A DNA stretch of 33,725 nt from Faecalibacterium gallinarum (GTDB lineage Bacteria; Bacillota; Clostridia; Oscillospirales; Ruminococcaceae). The DNA lies in NCBI RefSeq assembly GCF_022180365.1, contig NZ_BQKV01000014.1, positions 1 to 33,725 on the forward strand, written 5' to 3'. Position numbers and translations under genes: made by a program. A model generated the notes under the pieces. The model did no database searches. It was not told where the DNA came from and was given only the letters and a program-made list of their open reading frames with translations. This document shows, one piece after another, positions 23,754-31,733 of this stretch (the stretch's first letter is position 1; each line of letters begins with the position of its first letter).

Positions 23754-24443
23754 ATGATTGATTTTGAGCATGTATCCAAAGCGTATAAAAAGGGAGATCA
23801 CCTGGCGCTGGATGACGTCAGCCTGCACATTACGTCGGGCGAGTTCGTCTTTCTGCTGGGACATTCCGGCGCGGGCAAATCCACCCTGCTCAAGCTGATC
23901 CTCCGGGAGGAAAAACCCACCTCGGGCAAAGTCTTTGTGGATGGCAAAAACGTCGCTGCCCTGCGGCGGAGCCAGATCCCTTATCTGCGCCGGCAGATGG
24001 GCATCATCTTTCAGGATTTCCGGCTGATCCCCAGCATGACCGTCTATGAGAACGTGGCCTTCGCCATGCATGTAACCAACATCGCCCGGAAAGAGATCCG
24101 GGAGCGGGTGCCCTACATGCTGGAGCTGGTTCATCTGGAGGATAAAGCCAACGTCTACCCCCAATATCTTTCGGGCGGCGAACAGCAGCGGGTGGCCGTG
24201 GCCCGGGCTCTGGCCCACGCCCCCAAGCTGGTCATTGCCGACGAGCCCACCGGCAACATCGACCCCGAGCTGAGCCTCGAGATGATGGAGCTTTTGGAGC
24301 GGGTGAGCAAGATGGGGATTACCGTTCTGGTGGTTACCCACGAACACGAGCTGGTGCACCGGTTTAACCAGCGGGTGATTACATTGAACCATGGCAGGAT
24401 CATTTCGGACGTGCCTGCTGCACAGGAGGTGACGGTCGGATGA
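23754..24443 (+). CDS. ftsE: Cell division ATP-binding protein FtsE
   Basis: ABC-type ATPase that pairs with FtsX to activate peptidoglycan hydrolases at the septum. The 229 residues hold Walker A GHSGAGKST (36-44), the signature LSGGEQQR (Ser140 onward) and Walker B ADEPTGN (Asp163, Glu164). IIFQDFRLIPSMTVYENVAFAM is the usual Q-loop stretch of FtsE. The ATG at 23754 follows AGGAG by nine bases and starts directly with MIDFEHVSKAY; the longer upstream frame is leader sequence. The last four bases overlap ftsX (ATGA). Confidence 0.95.
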   Translation: MIDFEHVSKAYKKGDHLALDDVSLHITSGEFVFLLGHSGAGKSTLLKLILREEKPTSGKVFVDGKNVAALRRSQIPYLRRQMGIIFQDFRLIPSMTVYENVAFAMHVTNIARKEIRERVPYMLELVHLEDKANVYPQYLSGGEQQRVAVARALAHAPKLVIADEPTGNIDPELSLEMMELLERVSKMGITVLVVTHEHELVHRFNQRVITLNHGRIISDVPAAQEVTVG

Positions 24444-25345
24444 AACTCTCTACCTTTGGTTTTCTGATTGGCCGGGGCCTGCGGAACCTGGGCACCCACT
24501 GGGCCATGACCCTGGCCTGTGTGGGCTCCATGGCCGTCTGCATGACCCTGAACACGGCCGCCCAGCTGGCCGAAGTCAATGTGGACAGCATGGTCAATTA
24601 CTTGGGCAGCCAGAACGAGACCGTGGTCTATCTGGACCCCGAGTGCGACGATGCCACCGCCGCCCAGGCGGGGGAGAAGATCTCCGCCCTCAACGGGGTC
24701 AGCAACGTGATCTACGTCTCCAAGGAAGACGTTCTGGATACATACCGCGACTATATGGAGGAATACGCCTCCCTCTGGGATGAGTTTGAAAACGACAACC
24801 CCTTTAAAGCCAACTACCGGGTCACCGTCTCCGACCTGACCCAGCTGAGCCAGCTCAGCAAACAGATGGAGCGGATCCCCGGGGTGGTCAAGGTGACCGC
24901 CCCCATGGACCTGACCAACACCTTTGTGGAGATTCAGCAGACGGTGACCAAGGTGGGCGCCGGCTTTGTCATTGTCCTGATGGTGGTCAGTGTCATCACG
25001 GTGGGCAGCACCATCCGTCTGAGCGTCTTTGCCCGGCGGCGTGAGGTGGAGATCATGAAATATGTGGGCGCCACCAACGCCCTGGTCACCCTGCCCTTTG
25101 TGGTGGAGGGCCTGGCCATCGGCTTTATCGCCGGCGGCATCTCGGCCGGCGCCAGCATCGGCGGCTATGCGGCCCTGGTGAACGCGGCGGGCGGTCTCGG
25201 CGGCATCTGGCAGATGCTGGTGGGCTCCTCTCTGGTGCCTCTGAAGTCGGTCTGGCCCACCATCCTCTCCAGCAGCCTGGTCAGCGGCGCGCTGGTGGGC
25301 GGCCTGGGCAGTATGTTCTCCATCCGCAAGCATCTGAACGTATAA
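24440..25345 (+). CDS. ftsX: Cell division membrane protein FtsX
   Basis: Membrane partner of FtsE. The 301 residues show the FtsX layout: one membrane span (about 20-42, WAMTLACVGSMAVCMTL), a large extracellular domain (45-165) that contacts the hydrolase, and three spans at 175-200, 220-250 and 270-292. RRREVEIMKYVGATNALV between spans 2 and 3 is the family coupling segment. It overlaps ftsE by four bases and is followed 20 bases later by the M23 protein, its likely activation target. Identification is secure. Confidence 0.93.
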   Translation: MKLSTFGFLIGRGLRNLGTHWAMTLACVGSMAVCMTLNTAAQLAEVNVDSMVNYLGSQNETVVYLDPECDDATAAQAGEKISALNGVSNVIYVSKEDVLDTYRDYMEEYASLWDEFENDNPFKANYRVTVSDLTQLSQLSKQMERIPGVVKVTAPMDLTNTFVEIQQTVTKVGAGFVIVLMVVSVITVGSTIRLSVFARRREVEIMKYVGATNALVTLPFVVEGLAIGFIAGGISAGASIGGYAALVNAAGGLGGIWQMLVGSSLVPLKSVWPTILSSSLVSGALVGGLGSMFSIRKHLNV

Positions 25346-25365
25346 TCGAGGGGGGATAGAGCACC

Positions 25366-26640
25366 GTGAAAGACGCAAAGCACGCAAAATCCCATCCGCT
25401 GGCCGCCCGGCTGATGCGGGTGGTCAGTCTGACCGTGGCGGCGGCCTGCCTGACCGTCAGCATCGGCAGCGTCGCCCCCCAGGTCCGCGCCACCAGTGTC
25501 AGCGATCTGCAGCAGAAGCTGGAACAGATCCAGCAGCAGATGGAACAGCACAAGGCGGATCTGGCCGACGCCAAAAAAGAGGCTGAGGCCGCCGCTGCCC
25601 TGGAGGCAGATCTGCGGGAGCAGGTGAGCATCATCCAGAGTCAGATCGCAGTGCTCAAGAGCGAGATCGCCGCGGTCCAGAACGACATCGGTGAGAAGGA
25701 GCAGGAGATCGAGGCCAAAACCGCCGAGATCGCCCTCCAGGAAGAGAACATCGCCGTCCAGTGGGAGGACTTTAAAACCCACATGGCCGCCATGCAGGAG
25801 CTGCGGGAGGGCGGCACGGTAGCGATGCTCAGTGCCGTCACCGATCTGTACCAGCTTTTGACCTTCAGCGAGGTGATGCAGGATATCTCGGTGCGGGACA
25901 CCGAAATCCTCAACGAGATGCGGGACGCCAAGGCGGCGCTGGAAGCGGCCCGTCAGGAGCTGGAGGATGAGAAGGCTGTCCTGGTGAGCCAGAAGAACAA
26001 GCTGGACGCCTCCAACGCCCAGATGCAGCAGAAACAGTCTGAACTGCAGAGCAGCCTGGCGGCGGCCCAGCTCTCGGCCGAGGAGGCCGCAGCGGCCAAG
26101 CAGGCCGCCCAGGAAGCGCTGGATTCGGACGAGATGAACTACGAAGCCGTCCAGGCCGAGATCCAGAAGATCATCGCCGCGGCGGCCCAGTCCCAGACCA
26201 GTATGAGCTTTACCGGCTTCATCTGCCCCCTTAAGACATACAGCCGAATTTCCAGCGAGTACGGCTACCGGGTCAACCCGGTGACCGGCGTCTATAAGCT
26301 TCACGGCGGCATCGACTTTGCGGCGGCCGGCGGCACCCCCATCTATGCGGCGGCCAGCGGCTATGTGTCGGTGGCGGGCTGGAGCACCGGCGGCTACGGC
26401 AACTACGTCATCATCTACCACGGCAGTATGAACGACGGCGCCGACTACTCCACCCTTTACGGCCATATGCGGAGCATTGTGGCCAAACAAGGCACCTATG
26501 TTTCCCAGGGCGAACTGATTGGCTATGTGGGCACCACCGGCAACTCCACCGGCAACCACCTCCACCTGGAGGTCTGGCAGGGCCGCTCCAACGCCAGCCG
26601 GGTCAACCCCCGCCAGTACGTCCCCATCCCCCACAACTGA
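25366..26640 (+). CDS. EnvC/PcsB-like M23 murein hydrolase
   Basis: A 424-residue exported protein: signal peptide (about 15-45, ending QVRA), a long coiled coil (about 47-275, rich in Gln, Glu, Ala, Lys) and a C-terminal LytM/M23 domain. Zn ligands are present: His313 and Asp317 in HGGID, and His398 in HLHLEV, with His400 catalytic. So this is probably an active endopeptidase, unlike E. coli EnvC, which lacks them. The coiled coil is the part that FtsX binds in known FtsEX systems. Start is GTG at 25366 after GAGGGGGG. The ftsE-ftsX-M23 order strongly implies FtsEX control. Confidence 0.92.
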   Translation: MKDAKHAKSHPLAARLMRVVSLTVAAACLTVSIGSVAPQVRATSVSDLQQKLEQIQQQMEQHKADLADAKKEAEAAAALEADLREQVSIIQSQIAVLKSEIAAVQNDIGEKEQEIEAKTAEIALQEENIAVQWEDFKTHMAAMQELREGGTVAMLSAVTDLYQLLTFSEVMQDISVRDTEILNEMRDAKAALEAARQELEDEKAVLVSQKNKLDASNAQMQQKQSELQSSLAAAQLSAEEAAAAKQAAQEALDSDEMNYEAVQAEIQKIIAAAAQSQTSMSFTGFICPLKTYSRISSEYGYRVNPVTGVYKLHGGIDFAAAGGTPIYAAASGYVSVAGWSTGGYGNYVIIYHGSMNDGADYSTLYGHMRSIVAKQGTYVSQGELIGYVGTTGNSTGNHLHLEVWQGRSNASRVNPRQYVPIPHN

Positions 26641-26666
26641 TTTGATCGAGCAGAAAGGCAATCACC

Positions 26667-26774
26667 ATGAAAGAAACAAAGCGCAAACAGATCCAGCGGA
26701 TCGCCTGCCTGGTTTTGGCCGGGGCGTTCATCCTCTCCATTCTGAGCAGTCTGCTGCTGATGTTCTCTGTTTGA
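26667..26774 (+). CDS. Small single-span membrane protein between the M23 gene and ctpA
   Basis: A 35-residue ORF: a basic start (MKETKRKQIQR) followed by one hydrophobic span (about 12-34, LVLAGAFILSILSSLLLMF). AAAGGC lies before the ATG; the gaps to both neighbours are 16-26 bases, so it belongs to the operon. The topology is probably N-in. It resembles short DUF4044-type proteins in general form, but I cannot assign it. Given its place it may bind FtsX, the M23 protein or CtpA. The tight spacing makes a real gene likely. Confidence 0.65.
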   Translation: MKETKRKQIQRIACLVLAGAFILSILSSLLLMFSV

Positions 26775-26790
26775 CGGGAGGTAAACCTGC

Positions 26791-28152
26791 ATGAACAAAA
26801 AGATATCCCTCGGCATGATGGCCACCATTGTGATCCTGGCCATGACGGTTACCTTTTCGGTGACCATGCTGCTGGCGATGCGCCTGTTTGACAGCACCGT
26901 CTCCAGCGTCAAGGAGAAGGAGAGCATGTACAGCAAGATCGCCGAGCTGGACCGCTACATCCGCAGCAACGACTATTACACCATCGACGAGACCCTGCTC
27001 TATGACACCATCTCGTCGGGCTACATTCTGGGCACCGGCGACAAGTACGCCCGGTATTACACCGCCTCGGCTTACACCGAGCTGCTGAACATCCAGAACG
27101 GGACCCTCATCGGCATCGGCGTGGAGCTGGCCCGGGATCAGACCGGCTATGCCCGGGTTCTGAAAGTCTACGAGGGTTCTCCCGCCCAGGATGCGGGCAT
27201 CGTGGCGGGGGATTACATCACCTCCATCGACAATGTGGACGTCAAGGGCCTGACCACCGTGGATGCCATCCAGGCCCGGCTGCGGGGCGAGACCGGCACC
27301 ACCGTCAAGATCGTCTGGCTCAACGCCGAAAAGGCCGAGCAGTCGGTGGAGCTGACCCGCTCGGGGTATGTGAGCACCACCATCGACTACCAGATGACCG
27401 CCGGCAATGTTGGCTATATCAAGATCCGGCAGTTTGACTCCACCACCCCCAGCGAGCTGGACTATGCCGTCCGCGCCCTGAGCGGCTCGGGCGCCACCAG
27501 CCTGGTGTTCGACCTGCGGGACAACGCCGGCGGCGTTCTGGACGAGGCGCTGAGCTGCATTGACCTGCTCTGCCCCGAGGGGGCCTTGGCCTACGCCGAG
27601 GATAAGAACGGCAACCAGGAGCTGCTGGGCAGCAGCAGCGGGGACAGCGTCGTGGAGCTGCCCATGGTCTGTCTGGTGAACGGCAACACTGCCAGCGCCG
27701 CGGAGCTCTTCGCCAGCTGCCTGCGCACCCTGAGCGGCGCCCGCCTGGTGGGTACCACCACCCTGGGCAAGGGCACCATCCAGTCCAGCCCTCAGCGCCT
27801 GTCGGACGGCAGCGCTGTGGTGGTCACGGTGGCCAAGCTGATCAGCTGCGACGGCACCAGCTTTGACGGTGTGGGCCTTGTGCCGGATGTGGAGCGCGCA
27901 CTCTCGGCCGACGAGCAGGCCATGTATTACACCTATACGGTGGAAACCGACCCCCAGATTCTGCGGGCGGTGAGCACGGCCCAGTACATGAGCGGCAGCT
28001 CCACCGTGACCGCCATGAGCGAGCTGGAACCGGCCCAGCCCTCTGCTGAGAGCCAGGCCGCCAGCGAGACCGCCCAGCCCGAGGGCGAAACCGCTTCCTC
28101 GGAGGCTGCCGCCGCTGAGGCCGACAGCACCGCCTCTTCGGAGGCGGAGTAA
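26791..28152 (+). CDS. ctpA: C-terminal processing peptidase, S41 family, CtpA type
   Basis: Membrane-anchored serine protease facing outside. The 453 residues comprise one N-terminal span (about 8-30), a PDZ domain (about 105-190, IGIGVEL, SPAQDAGIVAGDYI) and the S41 catalytic domain. Ser302 in NGNTASAAELF and Lys327 in TLGKGTIQ form the dyad with the typical 25-residue spacing. The last 50 residues are a Ser/Ala/Glu-rich disordered tail, unusual for the family. GGGAGG precedes the ATG. It is the last gene of the ftsEX operon, which suggests it processes or degrades the M23 hydrolase, as CtpA does for hydrolases in some bacteria. That role is inference. Confidence 0.92.
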   Translation: MNKKISLGMMATIVILAMTVTFSVTMLLAMRLFDSTVSSVKEKESMYSKIAELDRYIRSNDYYTIDETLLYDTISSGYILGTGDKYARYYTASAYTELLNIQNGTLIGIGVELARDQTGYARVLKVYEGSPAQDAGIVAGDYITSIDNVDVKGLTTVDAIQARLRGETGTTVKIVWLNAEKAEQSVELTRSGYVSTTIDYQMTAGNVGYIKIRQFDSTTPSELDYAVRALSGSGATSLVFDLRDNAGGVLDEALSCIDLLCPEGALAYAEDKNGNQELLGSSSGDSVVELPMVCLVNGNTASAAELFASCLRTLSGARLVGTTTLGKGTIQSSPQRLSDGSAVVVTVAKLISCDGTSFDGVGLVPDVERALSADEQAMYYTYTVETDPQILRAVSTAQYMSGSSTVTAMSELEPAQPSAESQAASETAQPEGETASSEAAAAEADSTASSEAE

Positions 28153-28164
28153 AACGCCTCTTTT
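28141..28164 (+). terminator. First terminator after ctpA, overlapping its stop codon
   Basis: GAGGCG (28141-28146) and CGCCTC (28155-28160) pair across the ctpA stop and are followed by TTTT. The 6-bp stem is modest, but a second terminator follows. Confidence 0.6.
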
Positions 28165-28184
28165 GCGAACACAATGAAAATCAA

Positions 28185-28218
28185 AAGGCCCCCGGGAGAA
28201 TCTGCCGGAGGCCTTTTT
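28185..28218 (+). terminator. Second terminator, 34 bases before rsmA
   Basis: AAGGCC (28185-28190) and GGCCTT (28210-28215) plus inner CCGG/CCGG pairs form the stem; TTTTTGC follows. It lies between ctpA and rsmA with no promoter visible after it. Confidence 0.75.
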
Positions 28219-28251
28219 GCGGAAAAAGAATATGGAAAGGATGCACCCTCT

Positions 28252-29112
28252 ATGCCGGAACTGACCGATCTTTCCACCATCCGGGCCCTGTGCGAAAAAT
28301 ACGATTTCTCGCTTTCCAAGGGCTACGGACAGAACTTCATCATCAACTCGGGGGTCTGCCCCAAAATCGTGGACGGCAGCGGCATTGACGGCCGCTGGGG
28401 CGTCATCGAAATCGGGCCGGGCATCGGCGTGCTGACCAAGGAGCTGGCCCGCCGGGCGGCCAAGGTGGTGGCCATCGAGGTAGATCAGCGTCTGCCCCCG
28501 GTGCTGGCCGAGACCCTGGCGGAATTTGACAACGTGAAAATCGTTCTCCAGGACGTGCTGACAGTGGATCTGCACCAGCTGATCCGGGAGGAATTCCCCG
28601 ATATGCCGGTGGCGGTCTGCGCCAATCTGCCCTACTATATCACCAGCCCCATCATCATGAAGCTGCTGGAGGACCGGCTGCCCATCCAGTCGGTGACGGT
28701 CATGGTCCAGAAGGAGGCCGCCGACCGGCTGGCCGCCGATCCCGGCACCCGGGAGAGCGGCGCCGTCAGCTGTGCGGTGCAGTATTACGCCCAGCCCAAG
28801 CTCCTGTTCAGTGTTCAGCCGGGCAGCTTCTACCCGGCCCCCAAGGTGACCAGTGCGGTGGTCCGGCTGGACATCCGCTCTGCCCCGCCGGTTCAGGTGA
28901 CCGATGAGAAAGGGTTCTTTGCCCTGGTGCGGGCGGCCTTTGGCCAGCGGCGGAAAACCGCCGCCAACGCCATCGCCGCCGGCCTGGGCCTGCCCAAGGA
29001 GCGGGTCCAGGCCGCTCTGGAGGCTGCCGGGCTGGATGTGCGGATCCGCCCCGAGAAGCTGACCCTGGAAGATTTCGCGGCGGTACAGGCCGCCCTGGCT
29101 CAGGGCAACTGA
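28252..29112 (+). CDS. rsmA: 16S rRNA dimethyladenosine transferase RsmA (KsgA)
   Basis: Dimethylates A1518 and A1519 of 16S rRNA late in 30S assembly. The 286 residues have the SAM-binding IEIGPGIGVLTKEL (near 58-71), the catalytic NLPYYI motif (near 127-132), and QNFIINSGV at the start of the fold. The C-terminal helical domain includes AAFGQRRKTAANAI. The ATG at 28252 is preferred: AAAGGATGCACCCTCT precedes it and the protein starts at MPELTDLS; a longer frame begins inside the upstream terminator. Read-through from ctpA or a cryptic promoter must supply transcription. Confidence 0.94.
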   Translation: MPELTDLSTIRALCEKYDFSLSKGYGQNFIINSGVCPKIVDGSGIDGRWGVIEIGPGIGVLTKELARRAAKVVAIEVDQRLPPVLAETLAEFDNVKIVLQDVLTVDLHQLIREEFPDMPVAVCANLPYYITSPIIMKLLEDRLPIQSVTVMVQKEAADRLAADPGTRESGAVSCAVQYYAQPKLLFSVQPGSFYPAPKVTSAVVRLDIRSAPPVQVTDEKGFFALVRAAFGQRRKTAANAIAAGLGLPKERVQAALEAAGLDVRIRPEKLTLEDFAAVQAALAQGN

Positions 29113-29130
29113 CCCGGCCCAAAAACGCGC

Positions 29131-29159
29131 TTGCAAAACCAGCGGGGAGATGCTATAAT
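29131..29159 (+). promoter_or_regulatory. Promoter of tRNA-Thr
   Basis: TTGCAA (29131-29136), 17-base spacer, TATAAT (29154-29159), 15 bases before the tRNA. Its layout matches the tRNA-Val promoter. Confidence 0.85.
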
Positions 29160-29173
29160 AAAAAAGATCTCCT

Positions 29174-29248
29174 GCTGGTGTGGCGCAATGGCAGCGCAAC
29201 TGATTTGTAATCAGTGGGTTGCAGGTTCAACTCCTGTCACCAGCTCCA
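29174..29248 (+). tRNA. tRNA-Thr, anticodon TGT
   Basis: The acceptor stem GCTGGTG pairs with CACCAGC; a five-pair anticodon stem (ACTGA/TCAGT) encloses TTTGTAA with anticodon TGT (reads ACA). The T arm GGTTCAA is intact, the discriminator is T29245, and CCA is encoded at 29246-29248. As an ANN-decoding tRNA it is a t6A substrate for the TsaBDE machinery and potentially TrmO, both partly encoded in this window. Confidence 0.95.
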
Positions 29249-29255
29249 GATAAAA

Positions 29256-29296
29256 GGCCGAAGATGCGTTGAAAGCACGCGTCTTCGGCTTTTTTG
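29256..29296. terminator. Bidirectional terminator between tRNA-Thr and lysR
   Basis: GCCGAAGA (29257-29264) pairs with TCTTCGGC (29282-29289), extended by GCG/CGC. The plus strand is followed by TTTTTTGTTT, the minus strand by CTTTTATC. It ends both the tRNA transcript and the S24-trmO-lysR operon. Confidence 0.88.
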
Positions 29297-29319
29297 TTTC
29301 CGTAAACCGGGGAAGGGGG

Positions 29320-30231
29320 TTAAACTTCCGCCTCTTGCATCTTTGCCGGCCCCGGACAGCCCCGGGCGATCTCCATAAAGGCCTCCATCTGGGGGGTGAG
29401 CCATTTGTCTTTGTGGTAGAACAGCTGGCGGCGCATCTGGATGCGGCAGTCCGGCACATCCAGAATCACCACCCGTCCCCCCGCAAGACAGGGCCGAACC
29501 AGGTACTCCGGCAGAAAGGAGAGACCCATGCCCCGCTCCACCAGCTGACAGAGCAGATCGGCGCTGCCCAGTTCCAGGTAAGGGTGGAGGGCCAGATGCC
29601 GGGCGGCCAGAGCCTGTTCCAGGGCGTCCCGGTAGCTCTTTCCCCGCTCGGTGAGCAGGAACTCCTGCCGGGTCAGCGCCTGCAAGGGGACGCTGGCCTC
29701 CCCCGCCAGAGGATGAGAGGCCGGGGCGATGAAGCAGATGGGCTCCGGCTCGTCCAGGGCCAGCACCATGTTGGGGTGAGCCAGAGGGTGGTCCATGGTG
29801 TAGGCCAGGTCGATCTGGTTGGCGTTCAGGAGGGAGACCATCTCTTCGGTTACCATCGTCCGGACCACCAGCTCCACCTGGGGGCACCGGGCGTGGAACG
29901 CCTCCGCCAGCGCGGGCAGAAAGGCGCTGCACAGGGAGTCCACCATGGCCACCCGCAGGGTGCCCCGGGCCTGGGGCACCTGCTGAAGGGCACTGCGGGC
30001 CTGCTGAGCGGTGGTCAGCAGGGTGCGGGCGTAGCCCAGAAAGGTCTGGCCCGCATCGGTCAGCCGGACGGTTTTTCCCACCCGGTCAAAGAGGGGCGCC
30101 CCCAGCTCCGACTCCAGTTGTGCAATCTGGGCCGAGACCGCCGACTGGGAGTAGCCCAGCTCCCGGGCTGTGCGGGAAAAGCTGTGGAGCTCGGCTACAT
30201 GAAGAAAGGTGTTGATGTTCCGCAGCTCCAT
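29320..30231 (-). CDS. LysR-family transcriptional regulator
   Basis: A 303-residue regulator. Residues 1-60 form the winged helix-turn-helix (MELRNINTFLHVAE, SFSRTARELGYSQSAVSAQI, LFDRVGKTVRLTDAG). Residues 90-300 are the periplasmic-binding-like effector domain (GTLRVAMVDSL, MGLSFLPEYLV). GGAGAGGTAA precedes the ATG and contains the trmO stop; only four bases separate the two genes, so it is cotranscribed with trmO and the S24 repressor. LysR regulators usually control a divergent gene; here the divergent neighbour is a tRNA terminator, so its target is elsewhere. The effector is unknown. The C-terminal end is unremarkable. Confidence 0.92.
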   Translation of the reverse strand: MELRNINTFLHVAELHSFSRTARELGYSQSAVSAQIAQLESELGAPLFDRVGKTVRLTDAGQTFLGYARTLLTTAQQARSALQQVPQARGTLRVAMVDSLCSAFLPALAEAFHARCPQVELVVRTMVTEEMVSLLNANQIDLAYTMDHPLAHPNMVLALDEPEPICFIAPASHPLAGEASVPLQALTRQEFLLTERGKSYRDALEQALAARHLALHPYLELGSADLLCQLVERGMGLSFLPEYLVRPCLAGGRVVILDVPDCRIQMRRQLFYHKDKWLTPQMEAFMEIARGCPGPAKMQEAEV

Positions 30232-30235
30232 GGGC

Positions 30236-30946
30236 TTACCTCTCCTGGGCCGGGCAGATCTCCCGGACGGTCAGCTGGTCACCGTCTACAACAAAACGGA
30301 TTTCCAGATCGTTAAATTCCATTCCGTATACCCGCTCGGGGTCGTGCTGATAGGAGGGGCGGGGGTCGTTTTCCAGCACGCCCCGCAGAGCTTCCTGCTG
30401 CTCCGGCGGCACCAGGGCCCAGAGGTCCGGGTCGCAGAGAACTTCCAGCCGGTGGCTCTGGGTTTGCGCTGTGAAGCCCTCGGCGGCCTCGGGATGGGCG
30501 TCCACATAGGGCAGATAGGGCTTGATATCATAGAGGGGGGTGCCGTCCATCAGATCAGCCCCCAGAACGTGAAGCACCGGCCCCCGGGCGGGGTCCAGCT
30601 CGATCCGTTCCAGCTTCACGCAGGAGAGCCCCAGAGGATTGGGGCGGAAAGGGGAGCGGGTGGCAAAAACTCCCACCCGGGTGTTGCCCCCCAGCCGGGG
30701 CGGGCGGACGGTGGGGGACCAGCTGTCCCGCACCGCCCGGGAAAACTGCCAGATCAGCCAGACGTGGCTGAATTCTTCCAGCCCCCGCACTGCCTCGGGA
30801 ACCCGGTATTCCGGCTCAAAGACGATCTCGGCCCGCAGCCCCTCCACCAGGCCGCTCTGCCGGGGGATGCCGAACTTGGTGGGGAAAGGGGTATGAATGT
30901 GCGCAATGACCTTTAAAGGCGGGTTCTGCATTTCTTTTTCGTCCAT
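30236..30946 (-). CDS. trmO: tRNA (t6A37)-N6-methyltransferase TrmO
   Basis: TrmO (TsaA/YaeB family) methylates t6A37 to m6t6A37 in tRNA-Thr, using SAM in a beta-barrel fold. The 236 residues show the signature GVFATRSPFRPNPLGLS (92-108), DGTPLYDIKPYLPYVD (134-149) and the C-terminal DPRPSYQ. GGGAGAATC precedes the ATG. It lies 19 bases after the repressor gene and four before lysR in one operon. It connects functionally with tsaE/tsaB at 2081-2506 and with the tRNA-Thr(UGU) at 29174. The family call is strong. Confidence 0.9.
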   Translation of the reverse strand: MDEKEMQNPPLKVIAHIHTPFPTKFGIPRQSGLVEGLRAEIVFEPEYRVPEAVRGLEEFSHVWLIWQFSRAVRDSWSPTVRPPRLGGNTRVGVFATRSPFRPNPLGLSCVKLERIELDPARGPVLHVLGADLMDGTPLYDIKPYLPYVDAHPEAAEGFTAQTQSHRLEVLCDPDLWALVPPEQQEALRGVLENDPRPSYQHDPERVYGMEFNDLEIRFVVDGDQLTVREICPAQER

Positions 30947-30965
30947 TGGTTGATTCTCCCTTGCT

Positions 30966-31592
30966 TTATAGTCCGCGGCAGAAGCCCACAGCCTTGCCCT
31001 CGATCTGAATTTCTTCCAGCTGGGCCCCGGTGTAGACCATGGGCGGGCAGATGGCGGCGTTGTCGGCCAAGAGCATAACGGTGCCGCCCTGACGGTGGAA
31101 GTGTTTCAGGGTGGCTTCCTCCCCGATCCGCACGGCGGCGATCTCGCCCTGTTCCACCTGGGGCTGTTTCCGGATGCAGACGATGTCTCCGTCCCGGATG
31201 GTGGGGGCCATGCTGTCCCCGTGGCAGGTCAGAGCAAAATCGGCGTGCCAGGCTGCCGGAACACCAATGTAGGACTCGATGTTCTGCTCGGCGGTAATGG
31301 GAGTGCCGCAGGCGATGGAGCCCACCAGGGGCACCCGGACCATCTCGGGCAGGGGCTCAAACCCGGCGGGGGGAGCGGGGGCGTCGTCGTCGGTAATGCC
31401 CATCAGGTAGGCGGTGGAGGTGCCCAGGGCCCGGGCGAACTCGGCCACTTTGGCGTTGGGGATATCATTGATCCCTTTTTCGATTTTATTGATGGAAGAT
31501 TTGGAGCGGTAGCCCAGCCGGCGGGCCAATTCTTCCTGGGAGAGATCCAGCTTCTCCCGGCGCTGTCGGATGCGCAGAGCTAAGATATCCAT
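30966..31592 (-). CDS. XRE-type repressor with S24 (LexA/CI-like) autoprotease domain
   Basis: A 208-residue repressor. Residues 5-60 are an XRE helix-turn-helix (LSQEELARRLGYRSKSSINKIEKG). Residues 87-205 are an S24 protease domain: nucleophile Ser127 in HGDSMAPTI, general base Lys163, and a predicted cleavage bond Cys95-Gly96 in GSIACGTP (UmuD-like Cys-Gly rather than the Ala-Gly of LexA). So it should be cleaved on a RecA-type damage signal, like phage CI. The HTH is not LexA's winged type, so it is not LexA itself. It has its own promoter overlapping its likely operators, and it leads trmO and lysR. Confidence 0.88.
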   Translation of the reverse strand: MDILALRIRQRREKLDLSQEELARRLGYRSKSSINKIEKGINDIPNAKVAEFARALGTSTAYLMGITDDDAPAPPAGFEPLPEMVRVPLVGSIACGTPITAEQNIESYIGVPAAWHADFALTCHGDSMAPTIRDGDIVCIRKQPQVEQGEIAAVRIGEEATLKHFHRQGGTVMLLADNAAICPPMVYTGAQLEEIQIEGKAVGFCRGL

Positions 31593-31646
31593 AGGTTGTG
31601 TTCCTCCTGGTGGGCCAAAAGGCCGTGGTTAGGGTATCATGGCCTT

Positions 31647-31676
31647 AGTATACCACAGGTGGTTATTTAAAATCAA
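31647..31676 (-). promoter_or_regulatory. Promoter of the S24-trmO-lysR operon
   Basis: Minus strand: TTGATT (31676-31671), 18-base spacer, TATACT (31652-31647). The -35 box lies in a GGTT...TCAAC element similar to the operator at 31703, so self-control is likely. Confidence 0.7.
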
Positions 31677-31702
31677 CTTTTATCCACAAATTTCTGAAAA
31701 TG

Positions 31703-31733
31703 GGTTGACAAAAAATCAACCAGGTGCTAAGAT
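31703..31733 (+). promoter_or_regulatory. Divergent promoter of the Cro-like operon with overlapping dyad operator
   Basis: TTGACA (31705-31710), 17-base spacer, TAAGAT (31728-31733). The dyad GGTTGA-N7-TCAACC (31703-31721) covers the whole -35 box. A related element (GGTT...AAAATCAAC) lies at 31661-31677 and another, GGATTAAAATTCAAC, at 31743-31757. This gives up to three sites for the divergent S24 repressor. Confidence 0.65.

Noticed and set aside
30966-31592. LexA
   Set aside because: The protease domain is S24, but the DNA-binding part is XRE-type rather than the LexA winged helix, and the cleavage bond is Cys-Gly.
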